Source: Myxococcus stipitatus (GTDB lineage Bacteria; Myxococcota; Myxococcia; Myxococcales; Myxococcaceae). From it: a stretch of DNA of 64,000 nucleotides. The first letter of the stretch is position 1. Every line of letters starts with the position of its first letter. The translations under genes were made by a program, and so were the position numbers. Under the pieces are notes generated by a model. The model ran no database searches. It was not told where the DNA came from and was given only the letters and a program-made list of their open reading frames with translations. Shown here piece by piece: positions 44,933 to 56,284 of this stretch. The stretch spans positions 682,001 through 746,000 of the forward strand of contig NZ_CP147913.1 in assembly GCF_037414475.1 (NCBI RefSeq), in the 5' to 3' direction.

Positions 44933-44991
44933 CTCGTTTCACGCACAAAGCGATTCTCGCCCCTGGCGGGGGACGGTAGCCTCGAGCGCCC

Positions 44992-45804
44992 ATGCGGCAC
45001 GCGCTCGTCCAGCTCCTCCGATGCCCCCGCTGCCGGCGCGGCGCCCTGCGTCCCGAGGCGCCCACGGCCGTCTTGATGTTCGGCCCCCTGCGCTGCCCCG
45101 AGTGCCGGGCCAGCTACCCCGTGGCCGAAGGCGTGGCGGACCTGATGCTGGAGCCCGCGCTGGCCAGTGGGCTGCAACGCGGGCTGGAGCGCCGCTTCGT
45201 GGCCCGTTCGTATGAGCGCTACGTGCGCCCCGCCCTTCAGCGTGCCTTCCTGCGCCAGCCGCTGGACACGGACAGCGAGTACCTCATCTACCGGAGCCTG
45301 CTGGGCACCCCCGAGGGGCCGGTGTTGGACGTGGGCTGCGGCACGGGACTGGTGGCGCGGCGGCTGGCCAGAGAGCCGGACTTCCCGCTGGTGGCGGGTC
45401 AGGACGTGTCCTCCGCGATGCTGGAGGAAGGCGTGGCCCAGGCGCGCGAGGCGGGCGCCACGGTGGACTTCATCCGGGCCCAGGCGCCCTATCTTCCGTT
45501 CCAGGACGAGACGCTCGGCGCGGTGCTGATGGCCGACTCGCTGCACTACGTCGAGGACCTGGGCCGGCTGATGCTGGAGGTGGTGCGGGTACTGCGCCCG
45601 GGAGGCCGCTGGGTGGCGAGCACCTATGCGCCACCGGGCTCCGCGTCCGGGTTCCTGCACCGCCGCGTGGGGCTGCACCCTCGAGGTGAGTCCACCTTGC
45701 GCGCGGCGGCCAGCGCGGCGGGACTGGTGCGCTTCGAGCGCGTCGCCCTGCCGCCGCTGCTGGTGCTCAAAGCGGAGAAGGCCTCCGCCGAAACGCTCAG
45801 ATGA
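44992..45804 (+). CDS. SAM-dependent methyltransferase with N-terminal Trm112-like zinc ribbon (270 aa)
   Basis: Residues 1-55 carry two CxxC pairs (CPRCRRGAL and RCPECRASYPV), as in Trm112-like ribbons that often activate methyltransferases. The remainder is a class I fold: LDVGCGTGLVARRL about residue 110, then the motif around GQDVSSAML, an acidic FIRAQAPYLPFQDE loop, and LRPGGRWVASTY. Similar fusions methylate small molecules, quinones or tRNA; the substrate here is not evident. Its stop overlaps the convergent cysteine-rich gene by 8 bases. Confidence 0.85.
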   Translation: MRHALVQLLRCPRCRRGALRPEAPTAVLMFGPLRCPECRASYPVAEGVADLMLEPALASGLQRGLERRFVARSYERYVRPALQRAFLRQPLDTDSEYLIYRSLLGTPEGPVLDVGCGTGLVARRLAREPDFPLVAGQDVSSAMLEEGVAQAREAGATVDFIRAQAPYLPFQDETLGAVLMADSLHYVEDLGRLMLEVVRVLRPGGRWVASTYAPPGSASGFLHRRVGLHPRGESTLRAAASAAGLVRFERVALPPLLVLKAEKASAETLR

Positions 45805-46213
45805 AGATGCCGGCCGAGGCGTCGTTGCGGCGGGCCTCGTCCAGCTTCAGCTTGGCGGGACGGCCGCGCAGCGCGTCCATCACCTGCCGCTTGGGCTTGC
45901 AGTTGGAGCACTCGCACGAGCCCTTCTTGCAGGTGCAGTCCGCCTTGCTGCCGCACTGGCACTTGGCGGCCATGAGCGAGTCGACGGCCTCCAGCGGGCG
46001 CTCCTGTTCACTCGCCGCGGGGCGAGCCTCCGCCTGGGTGGGCGCCACGGCGGCGTCGGCGGACGCCTTTGTCGGAGCGGGCTCCGCGGACTTCCCCGCC
46101 TGGGCTTGAGCGGCGCGGGCGTGGGCCTCGCAGGCGCTCGCCGCGCGGGGCGCGAGCAGCAGCAGACCGCTGGCCAGCAGCCCCGCGGCCACCATCGTCG
46201 CGTTGCGTGTCAT
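45797..46213 (-). CDS. Exported cysteine-rich, metallothionein-like protein (138 aa)
   Basis: ATG 46213, after AAGGAG, starts a signal peptide (VAAGLLASGLLLLAPRAASA then CEA). The mature protein has an Ala/Pro-rich stretch, then a compact cluster of eight Cys within about 25 residues (CQCGS, CTCKKGSCECSNC). This is a metal-binding arrangement. The last 30 residues are charged. It could bind zinc, copper or cadmium in the periplasm; oxidised disulfides are an alternative. Nothing is established about this family. Confidence 0.75.
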   Translation of the reverse strand: MTRNATMVAAGLLASGLLLLAPRAASACEAHARAAQAQAGKSAEPAPTKASADAAVAPTQAEARPAASEQERPLEAVDSLMAAKCQCGSKADCTCKKGSCECSNCKPKRQVMDALRGRPAKLKLDEARRNDASAGIFI

Positions 46214-46392
46214 GTGCGCTCTCCTTGAGAGCCTCTCGGCCTGGGCTCTCTGTCCACCGGCGCCTATAGCGCAGGCACCATCGCCTGCCAAGGTCACCGG
46301 CCATACCTTTGTCTACCCCGACGTGTCGGGCCCCATGCCCTCGTCGGTTGCTCGCCGGGCGGGGAGCCGGCGCATACAGTCCCGCCCCGCTC

Positions 46393-47961
46393 GTGACGAC
46401 TCCCAACCCCCGCTTTATTCACATCGCGGCCCTGCTGTTGGGCGCGCTGCCCTTGTGGGTGTCGCGCCACCTGCCGATGGTGGACCTGCCCCAGCACCTG
46501 TACCTCATCTCCGTCCTGCACCGGCTGGACGACCCGAGCACGCTGTACCCCCAGCTCTTCGAGGCGCGGCACGCGCTGACGCCGTACCTGGGCTACTACT
46601 ACCTGGTCAGCGCGCTGAACTGGCTGCTGCCGCTGGAGATGGCCAACCGCGTCTTCCTCACCGCGTACGTGGTGGGACTGCCGCTGAGCCTGGGGTTCCT
46701 GCTGCGCTCGCTGGGGCGGCCCACGTGGCCCGCCCTCCTGGCCCTGCCCTTCGCGTACGGCGACAGCTTCGGTTGGGGCTTCATCAACTACTGCGCCGCG
46801 CTGCCGCTCACGCTGCTGTGCTGTGGCCTCTTCGTGCGGACCCTCGAGGATTCGGCCCGCCGGCGGAAGTGGATGGTGGGCCTGGCCGTCTGCCTGGTCG
46901 CGGTGCTGCTGTTCCATGTCCAGGCGTTCGGGTTCCTGGCGCTGGGGCTGCCGTGGCTCCTCCTCACCACGCCCGTGCCAGAGGACACCTCGGCGAAGGG
47001 GTTCGCGCAGCGGCTGCGGCCTCGCGTGCCCGCGCTGCTGGGGGTCGTCCCCGGCGTGGCGCTGTTCCTGGGCTGGGTGGTGCTGCGCTTCGGCGAGCCG
47101 CCCGACATCCAGCCCGGCGCGCCGTGGAAGGCCTGGGGGCCCACGTTCTCTCCGCAGAACCTGGGGTGGAAGAGCTTCGAGCAGAACCGCGCGGAGTTCT
47201 TCGACGTGCTCGCCAACACGCTGCGGGACGGCTCGGACCGGTGGGCGCTGTACGCGGTGATGGCGGTGGCGGTGGCGGGCTGGGTGGCGGGCCTCGTGCG
47301 TCCGGCCCCTTCTCCCAGCGCGGGAGGGCCCGTGGCGCGCGCGCGGCTCCTGGGATTGGGGCTGGTGGCGCTCGCGCTCTTCTTCCTGCTGCCCTTCGAC
47401 ATCCGCGGGTACGTCTACTACCTCAACACGCGTTATGCGCACCTGGCCGCCGCGCTGCTGGTGGCCACCGCGCCCGCCACGTTGCCCGAATGGCGCACAC
47501 CCCTGCGGTGGGCCGCCGCGGCCTGCGCGCTGGTGCTCGCCTTCCCCCTGGGCCGAGGCTTCCGCGCCTTCTCCCGCGAGGCGGTGGAGTGGGAGGGCCT
47601 GGTGGCGGCCACGGAGTCGAAGCCCCGGATCATGGGCCTCATCTACGACGGGAGCTCGCGGGTGGTGCGCTTCCCTGTGTTCATCCACTCGGCGGCGGTG
47701 CTGGCCCGCGCGCGCGGCGGTGTTCCCAACTTCACCTTCGCCTCCACGCCGCACTCGCCCTTGAAGTATCGAGGCGAGATGCCGCCTACGTTCCCCTCCG
47801 AGTGGCGTCCCCAGGACGTCGACTTGGACACGCAGGGCGCGTGGTACGACGACTTCATCGTGCGCGGCGCCCACCCATCCCAGGTGTTCGGCGCGCGACT
47901 CCAGTCGGAGCTGGTGGTGGTGGGCCAGTCGGGCCGCAGCTGGCTCGTGCGCAGGAGATGA
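46393..47961 (+). CDS. Multi-spanning membrane protein (522 aa), possible GT-C-like enzyme
   Basis: About ten to twelve hydrophobic segments run through the sequence. They begin right after GTG 46393 (VTTPNPRF), which is chosen because upstream starts would add a non-hydrophobic, arginine-rich extension. The early loop after the first helix contains MVDLPQHLYLISVL, the position where GT-C glycosyltransferases carry an acidic active-site motif. A long soluble-looking C-terminal part of about 120 residues follows the last helix. I do not recognise a specific family; the GT-C idea is only a topology-based guess. Confidence 0.7.
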   Translation: MTTPNPRFIHIAALLLGALPLWVSRHLPMVDLPQHLYLISVLHRLDDPSTLYPQLFEARHALTPYLGYYYLVSALNWLLPLEMANRVFLTAYVVGLPLSLGFLLRSLGRPTWPALLALPFAYGDSFGWGFINYCAALPLTLLCCGLFVRTLEDSARRRKWMVGLAVCLVAVLLFHVQAFGFLALGLPWLLLTTPVPEDTSAKGFAQRLRPRVPALLGVVPGVALFLGWVVLRFGEPPDIQPGAPWKAWGPTFSPQNLGWKSFEQNRAEFFDVLANTLRDGSDRWALYAVMAVAVAGWVAGLVRPAPSPSAGGPVARARLLGLGLVALALFFLLPFDIRGYVYYLNTRYAHLAAALLVATAPATLPEWRTPLRWAAAACALVLAFPLGRGFRAFSREAVEWEGLVAATESKPRIMGLIYDGSSRVVRFPVFIHSAAVLARARGGVPNFTFASTPHSPLKYRGEMPPTFPSEWRPQDVDLDTQGAWYDDFIVRGAHPSQVFGARLQSELVVVGQSGRSWLVRRR

Positions 47962-48047
47962 GGCGCGGCCCGGGGAGTGTGGGCCAGTCGTCGGGTGTCC
48001 CGCATGGACCATGCCCCGCGTGACACGGCACGCGGTACAAGGCCCCC

Positions 48048-49289
48048 ATGAAATCCTCCGCCTCGGACCCTCGCTCCCTGCTGGACGCGCTGCGCGCTGG
48101 CAGCCCCCTGCCCGACTTTCCCGCCAGCGCCGTGGAGTCCGCCCGGGCGCTCGCGAGCGCGACAGACTCCGCCGCCCCGGCGGCCGTCGAGGCCCTCCCG
48201 GAGCCCCTCGCCGCGGCCCTCCTCGAGGCCTCCGTCCTGGATGGACACCCCGCGCTCGCGGAGGCCCTCTCGAACTCCACCCTGAAGCCCCTGGCCAAGC
48301 TCGCCAAGAAGGCCCTCTACCGGCTGCGCTCCCGCGGTATCGCGGTCGCCGAGCCCTCGCGGCCCACCGCGCCGGAAGCGGCCCGTCCCGCCATCACCGC
48401 GCCCGAGGAGCTCCCCGCGCTCGCCAGCACGGTGACGGCGCGCGGACAGCGGGCCCTGGTGCTCGGCCGCGCCGTGCGGGGCGGTGGCATCGAGGTGGTG
48501 CAGGCCCTCCTCTCCGATGACCAGGGCGTCATCCAGCTCCAGTTGGACGAGAAGAGCCGGGGCACATGGCGCCGCATCCTCAAGGAGGGCCTGGAGCAAG
48601 GCGGCACGGTGGAGCTGCCCCTGCCCGAAGCGGTGGCGCTGCTCGCCGAGGCCGCGGGCCTCAACCTGCGCACCCACACGCCCTTCCCCGAAGGGCTCGA
48701 CGTGGCCCTGCGCCACTTCGGCGCCCAGCCCCAAGCCGAGCCCACCACCCTCCCCCCTCCCGAGCCGGAGGACGTGCGCCGGGTGATGGAGGGGGACCTG
48801 CTGCACACCACCCCGGAGATGGCGACCTGGCTTCCGCCGGAGCCGGTGGTGAAGCGCCTCCTGGCCAAACTGGACGAGGTGGTCGTCAGTCCCCTGGCGC
48901 TGAGCGACACGCAGCGCCAGGAGCAGCTCCAGTCCGCGGTGCGCGCGGTGACCCAGGAGTTCTTCACGCCCGACATGAGCCAGCGGTACGCGCTGCGGCT
49001 GTGGAGGATGGCGGACTACTTCGAGCGCAGCGCCCGTCCGAAGGAGGCCGAGGTCGCCCGGGGCGAGGCCCGCCGGCTCTTCCACGGCGCCCAGCAGCCC
49101 TACTCCCGCTTCGCCGAGCACCTCTTCGAGAAGGTGCTCGGCCTCGTGGCGGCGGCCGGAGCCCGGGCCGAGGTCCAGGCTCAACGGGCCTCGGGCGCCA
49201 GGTCCTCCGGCGCCCCCGAGCCCACCGCCCCCGCCGAGGCCACTCCCGCCCCGGAGCGGCGCAGCCCCGGCGGGCTCATCCTCCCCTGA
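48048..49289 (+). CDS. Hypothetical protein of 413 aa
   Basis: A soluble, helix-rich protein without signal peptide or membrane segment. The first 110 residues contain LEALP- and LLEAS-type helices and a basic stretch (KLAKKALYRLRSRG). The centre reads as beta strands (GIEVVQALLSDDQGVIQLQL). A Pro-rich linker follows. The C-terminal 150 residues are helical with an Ala/Pro tail. No catalytic motif is recognised. Codon use is as GC-rich as its neighbours, which supports it as a real gene. A hairpin spans its stop. Confidence 0.78.
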   Translation: MKSSASDPRSLLDALRAGSPLPDFPASAVESARALASATDSAAPAAVEALPEPLAAALLEASVLDGHPALAEALSNSTLKPLAKLAKKALYRLRSRGIAVAEPSRPTAPEAARPAITAPEELPALASTVTARGQRALVLGRAVRGGGIEVVQALLSDDQGVIQLQLDEKSRGTWRRILKEGLEQGGTVELPLPEAVALLAEAAGLNLRTHTPFPEGLDVALRHFGAQPQAEPTTLPPPEPEDVRRVMEGDLLHTTPEMATWLPPEPVVKRLLAKLDEVVVSPLALSDTQRQEQLQSAVRAVTQEFFTPDMSQRYALRLWRMADYFERSARPKEAEVARGEARRLFHGAQQPYSRFAEHLFEKVLGLVAAAGARAEVQAQRASGARSSGAPEPTAPAEATPAPERRSPGGLILP

Positions 49290-49302
49290 CCCCAAGGGGA
49301 GG
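49280..49302. terminator. Hairpin between convergent genes
   Basis: Eight perfect pairs (CCTCCCCT and its complement) close a seven-base loop. The hairpin overlaps the stop of the 413-aa gene and ends 12 bases before the end of the convergent SprT-like gene. No T-tract is present. It may serve both genes. Confidence 0.45.
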
Positions 49303-49313
49303 AGACGTCCGCC

Positions 49314-50123
49314 TCACCCCGGCGAGACACGCGCGCGCAGCAGCAGGTCCAGGTTCTCCTGCTCCCACGCCAGCGCACGCGTGTAGTCATGGAAGCGCTT
49401 CTCGTGCTCCATGAGCTCGGGCGGATGGATGCACCGCCGCCCGTCATCGCCCTTCCGGGTCCGGTAGATGTGGTGGAGCATCTCGTGGAAGACAATCCAC
49501 TCCACGAAGTAGCGGGGCACCACCGGCTGGTCCAACGCGGGGTGGATGCGGATGACCTTCGAGTCCGCCGAGTACGAGCCCATCTTGATGCTCTTGCGAG
49601 GCCCCTTCACCCGGGGCGCCGGGCCATAGGTGATGGCCGCGTCGATGCGCCGGTGGCTGAAGTACCGCTCGTTGAGCCGGTCGAAGATGCGCTCGAGGTC
49701 GTGGTGCTGGCCCTCCGGCTCCAACCGGATGCGCTTGCGCATCTGGGCGGGGGACAGCCGCCGGATGTACATGCGGTTGCGCTCGATGTAGCGGTCCAAC
49801 AGCGCACTCGCCTCCGGGTCCCCCTTGCGCACGAAGCTGGCCAGCGCCTGCACCACGTCATCCGGAGCGGCCAGGAACATGTGGTGCAACCGCAACCGCC
49901 ACAACGCCCGCTGACGTTGAAAGGTCAGCATCGTGTGCGTGTTGTCGTGAACCTCCACCGCCACCTTCCCGCGCAAGCGCGTGCGGAGGCGGCGTTCGAG
50001 CACGCGTCTCCAGACCTTCAACAGCCGGTTCGGCTCCGGTGCGACAGGCTGCTGCCGCACTACCCGTCCGGCCGTGTAACTCCTCTTCGTCACGATGTTT
50101 TTCTGCTTCTTGAGGCGCGCCAT
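49314..50123 (-). CDS. SprT-like zinc metalloprotease-fold protein (269 aa)
   Basis: ATG 50123 begins a strongly basic N-terminus (MARLKKQKN). The C-terminal third contains the zinc-binding HExxH motif (WIVFHEMLHHI, HEMLH) and a later His and Glu (PELMEHEKRFHD) that can supply a third ligand, as in SprT/Spartan-like proteins. There is no signal peptide. The protein could act on protein-DNA crosslinks like Spartan, or as a ribosome-related peptidase; neither is established in bacteria. It lies downstream of a Ser/Thr kinase on the same strand, but 156 bases with two palindromes intervene. Confidence 0.8.
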   Translation of the reverse strand: MARLKKQKNIVTKRSYTAGRVVRQQPVAPEPNRLLKVWRRVLERRLRTRLRGKVAVEVHDNTHTMLTFQRQRALWRLRLHHMFLAAPDDVVQALASFVRKGDPEASALLDRYIERNRMYIRRLSPAQMRKRIRLEPEGQHHDLERIFDRLNERYFSHRRIDAAITYGPAPRVKGPRKSIKMGSYSADSKVIRIHPALDQPVVPRYFVEWIVFHEMLHHIYRTRKGDDGRRCIHPPELMEHEKRFHDYTRALAWEQENLDLLLRARVSPG

Positions 50124-50279
50124 GGAGCGCCGGATTCTACGGCCCCCTCTGACATGCGCAATGCGCGCCCCGAGCGGAAAATCTAGGAAATCCAACGACT
50201 TAAGTGCACTCAAGCCCACCCGGTCCCACTTGTCCGCCCCGGGGGGAGCCGCGCCCATATGGGCAAGTGCCCGTCCAGA
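50124..50279 (-). promoter_or_regulatory. Intergenic region with two palindromes ahead of the SprT-like gene
   Basis: A near-perfect 16-bp palindrome centred on AGTGCACT (50199-50214) and a perfect 12-bp palindrome GCCCATATGGGC (50253-50264) lie upstream of the SprT-like gene. They could be operators for its promoter. No -35/-10 pair of standard spacing is apparent. Dyads of this length are uncommon in neighbouring gaps. Confidence 0.35.
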
Positions 50280-53210
<2,931 letters not shown>

Positions 53211-53349
53211 GGAGCAAACACGACGTCTGACAGGGTGGGACAGGTTGGACTTTTCCTGAGCTTACCCACAATCAGCGGGTAGTGGGAGCAGGGGGCCCAC
53301 ATCGACGGGTAGCGGACACCGCTCCGGAGGAAACGTCCCAAAAAACGAA

Positions 53350-53380
53350 GCCGCCCCTCCCGGTACGGGCGAGGGGCGGC
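53350..53380 (-). terminator. Intrinsic terminator of the lipoprotein gene at 53418
   Basis: A ten-base-pair perfect stem (GCCGCCCCTC and its complement) is followed on the minus strand by TTCGTTTTTT, a proper U-tract. It lies 38 bases past the stop. This is the clearest intrinsic terminator in the window. Confidence 0.85.
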
Positions 53381-53417
53381 GACTCAGCGGAACATCCTCA
53401 TGGGATGTCCCCTGGAA

Positions 53418-54494
53418 TCACGGTGCGGTCGACAGGTCCGTGTCGCAGTCCATCGGGTGCAGGACGTAGGTGTACTTGTTGGTCGTGCCGGGGACCACGC
53501 CATCCGCGTAGGCATTGCAGCGGGTGGTGGTGCCACCGTCCGGCAGGGGCGTCGTGCCCGCGTCAGAGCATTGCACGTTCGTGAAGGTCTCCCAAACGCC
53601 GCGGATGCCCTTGGGGAACGTCACGGTGCCGCCGTCGTCCACCGTCTCCATGATCTTGCAGTTGGGCGCCTTGTACGTCTTGGAGGTCGAGACCAGGATG
53701 CCGCCGGTGACCTCGATGCCCAGATAGGTGGTGTTCGCCGGGTTGTCCGGCTGGGACTTCATGGAGGGCGGACGGACGTTGGTGACCGTCAGCGGACCCG
53801 GGATGTGGATGCGCGCGCCGCCAAGCTCGGGGCTGGGCGTGGCCGCACCCAGCTCGGCGTTGCCGAAGCCCGCCGCCACCTCGTTGTCGGCGATGACCTG
53901 GCCCGAACCCTTCTTCGAGATGATCATGTCGCCCGTGCTGACGCCCGTCACGTTGAGCAGGTAGGTGCTCTTGAGCACCGGGCGGTAGGCCTCACGCAGC
54001 TCCGGCGCGCCGTCGCGGCCGTTGCTGTTGAACTTGCGGAACCAGCCCTTGATGCGCAGGACGTCGCCCACCGCCGGGACGAAGTCCGTCGCGGTCGCCG
54101 ACTCCTTGTCCTTGTAGAACTTGTCGACGTAGATGCCTTCCTTCGGGAAGCACGGATCGACGACCCAGAAGCGGGCGATGTAGTCACCCTGGGCACCCTG
54201 GTCGAAGTCCTTCACCGCCGTCACGACCAGGTTGTCCATGTCGACGACCTGGCCACGCTGGCCATCCTTCTTCAGATTGCCGATGGGGCCCATGCCGTTC
54301 ACCGGCGCGGGACACTCACGGCTTCCCGCGTCGGAACCGGCGTCCGAGCCCGCGTCCTGATTGCAGGCACCTGAACATCCCGCGTCAGGGGTGGGCTCGT
54401 TGTCGCCATCGTCACGACCAGAGCAGCCCGCCACGGAAGCCATCACAGCCGTGGCGACCAGCGCCGCCGCGCCAAGCGTCTTGCGCAGTTGCAT
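53418..54494 (-). CDS. Lipoprotein of unknown function (358 aa)
   Basis: The signal peptide ends in SVAGC, a lipobox, followed by a short Cys-containing, Asp/Ala/Gly/Ser-rich stretch (CNQDAGSDAGSDAGS) often seen as a spacer behind myxobacterial lipobox cysteines. The mature part is beta-rich, with Gly/Asp loops and six further Cys. I recognise no domain. ATG 54494 is chosen over ATG 54509, which would add a hydrophilic extension. It diverges from the glycerophosphodiesterase gene. Confidence 0.82.
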   Translation of the reverse strand: MQLRKTLGAAALVATAVMASVAGCSGRDDGDNEPTPDAGCSGACNQDAGSDAGSDAGSRECPAPVNGMGPIGNLKKDGQRGQVVDMDNLVVTAVKDFDQGAQGDYIARFWVVDPCFPKEGIYVDKFYKDKESATATDFVPAVGDVLRIKGWFRKFNSNGRDGAPELREAYRPVLKSTYLLNVTGVSTGDMIISKKGSGQVIADNEVAAGFGNAELGAATPSPELGGARIHIPGPLTVTNVRPPSMKSQPDNPANTTYLGIEVTGGILVSTSKTYKAPNCKIMETVDDGGTVTFPKGIRGVWETFTNVQCSDAGTTPLPDGGTTTRCNAYADGVVPGTTNKYTYVLHPMDCDTDLSTAP

Positions 54495-54644
54495 CTCTCG
54501 TATCTCCATTCTTGTCGCGGCGTCGGAGGGGGTTGATGTCGACGCCAGTCGGTCCGAGGATGACGGCCTTATACCGGTGGCTGGATGCGCCCGGCAAGGA
54601 ACCCTCTCCCGCGGCGGTCACATGTCTGTGAATTCGAGGAACCC

Positions 54645-55463
54645 ATGAGCACCCAGCCATCATTTCTACAGGGTCTGCGACCGACACTGCATATCTCGCA
54701 TCGAGGGGGCGCGGCGCTGGCACCAGAGAACACGATGGAGGCCTTCCGCCAGGCGGTGGACACCTTCCAGACAGACATGTTGGAGCTGGATGTTCACGTG
54801 ACGCAGGACGGCGAAGTCGTCGTGGCTCACGATGACACACTCGAGCGCTGCACGAATGGCACAGGTTCGCTGGCGCGATACACGCTCGACGCACTGCAAA
54901 AGCTGGACGCTGGGTATGGATTCACACCGGACGGCGGACACACCTTTCCGTTCCGGGGCCGGGGCGTGCGAATCCCCACGCTGCGTGAGGTGTTGCGCGC
55001 CTTTCCGTCGCTGCGGCTCAACGTGGAGCTCAAGCCGGACGTGCCCGGCCAGGAGGATGTCCTCGCCCGCCTGCTGGAGCGCGAAGGCGCGGTGGAGCGT
55101 GTCTGTCTGGGCAGTGAGTTGGACGCGGTGGGCGAAAGGCTCGTCGCGCGGCTGCCTCGCGCGTGCCACTTCTATCCGCGCGACGCGCTCGCAAGCTTCG
55201 TCATCACCTTGCGCAATGGTGAGTCCCCGCCCGAAGACCCACGCTTCACGGTGCTCGACATGCCGCTGTACTTCGGCGACGTGCGGCTGGTGGATGCGCA
55301 ATTCCTGCGCGAGTGCGCCATGCGTGGGAAGTGGGTCAACGTCTGGACGGTGGATGACCCGGGAGAGATGCAGCAGCTCATCGAAGAAGGCGTCGGCGGC
55401 ATCATGACGGACAGGCCGGACCTGCTGAGGCAACGAATGGACGCCACTGCCAAGCCGGGTTAA
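54645..55463 (+). CDS. Glycerophosphodiester phosphodiesterase
   Basis: Family motifs are complete in this 272-aa protein: HRGG followed by PENTMEAF (active-site His and metal Glu), ELDVHVTQDG, VVAHDDTLERCTNGTG with the second His, NVELKPD, and the C-terminal NVWTVDD and GGIMTDRPD. It hydrolyses glycerophosphodiesters to glycerol 3-phosphate and an alcohol. There is no signal peptide, so it acts in the cytoplasm. ATG 54645 has a GAGGA site. The deoxynucleoside kinase gene follows 11 bp later, so the two are probably cotranscribed. Confidence 0.95.
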   Translation: MSTQPSFLQGLRPTLHISHRGGAALAPENTMEAFRQAVDTFQTDMLELDVHVTQDGEVVVAHDDTLERCTNGTGSLARYTLDALQKLDAGYGFTPDGGHTFPFRGRGVRIPTLREVLRAFPSLRLNVELKPDVPGQEDVLARLLEREGAVERVCLGSELDAVGERLVARLPRACHFYPRDALASFVITLRNGESPPEDPRFTVLDMPLYFGDVRLVDAQFLRECAMRGKWVNVWTVDDPGEMQQLIEEGVGGIMTDRPDLLRQRMDATAKPG

Positions 55464-55474
55464 GCCCCGGTTCC

Positions 55475-56233
55475 ATGCCTCGTACCACCCCGCGCCCGCC
55501 CTCCCCTCCGGCCGCCGCCACCACCAAGTCCTCCAAGGCCGCAGCCGCCACCCCCGAGGCCGCCACACCGCGAGCCCGCAACGTGGTGAAGACGAAGGTG
55601 AAGGCGCCCAAGGGCCGGCGCTTCGTGGCGCTCGCGGGCAACATCGGCGCGGGCAAGACGACGGCGGCGAAGATGCTCAGCCAGGCCTTCGGCTACGAGC
55701 TGTTCGACGAGCCCGTCATCGACAACCGCTTCCTGCGTGACTACTACGCGGACATGTCGCGCTGGTCCTTCACGCTCCAGCTCGAGTTCCTCATCCGCCG
55801 CGTGGAGCACCACGAGCTCATCCACTCGTACCGCCGCAGCTGCGTGCAGGACCGCACGCTGTATGAGGACCCGGAAATCTTCGCCAAGTACCTCCACGGC
55901 CTGGGGCACATGACGAACGCGGAGCTGGATTTGTACTACGAGTACTTCCAGCGCCTGTCGCGCCACATCATCCGCCCGGACAAGGTCATCTGCTTCGAAG
56001 TGGGCAGCGTGGACGTGCTGTTGGAGCGCATCCGCTCGCGGGGCCGCGAGGAGGAGAAGGGCATCCGGCCGCAGTTCCTGCGAGGGCTCAACGGCTACTA
56101 CGCCTCCTTCCCCGTCGTGCTCCAGGAGAAGTACGGCGTGGAGGTCATGGTGATGGATGTCTCCCGGCAGGACATCCGCCGGGGGCGCGGGCGCGAGGAG
56201 TTCCTGGACCGGGTCTCCACCTTCCTGGCATGA
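55475..56233 (+). CDS. Deoxynucleoside kinase
   Basis: This 252-aa protein has an Ala/Pro/Lys-rich N-terminal extension of about 48 residues, then the kinase: GNIGAGKTT (P-loop), DEPVIDNRFL, FTLQLEFLIRR, the catalytic QDRTLYED, and RIRSRGREEE in the lid region. It phosphorylates deoxynucleosides in dNTP salvage; whether it prefers dA/dG or dC/dT cannot be told. The N-terminal tail is unusual for this family and may be disordered. A strong hairpin follows the stop. Confidence 0.93.
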   Translation: MPRTTPRPPSPPAAATTKSSKAAAATPEAATPRARNVVKTKVKAPKGRRFVALAGNIGAGKTTAAKMLSQAFGYELFDEPVIDNRFLRDYYADMSRWSFTLQLEFLIRRVEHHELIHSYRRSCVQDRTLYEDPEIFAKYLHGLGHMTNAELDLYYEYFQRLSRHIIRPDKVICFEVGSVDVLLERIRSRGREEEKGIRPQFLRGLNGYYASFPVVLQEKYGVEVMVMDVSRQDIRRGRGREEFLDRVSTFLA

Positions 56234-56236
56234 GGC

Positions 56237-56263
56237 CTGGGGGCCCATGCACGTGGCCCCCAG
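56237..56263 (+). terminator. Hairpin between deoxynucleoside kinase and thioesterase
   Basis: A nine-base-pair GC stem (CTGGGGGCC and its complement) with a nine-base loop starts 3 bases past the kinase stop. It has no T-tract. It may reduce read-through into the thioesterase gene that starts at 56285. Confidence 0.5.
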
Positions 56264-56284
56264 TCCCAGGACGGAAGGTGTGAG

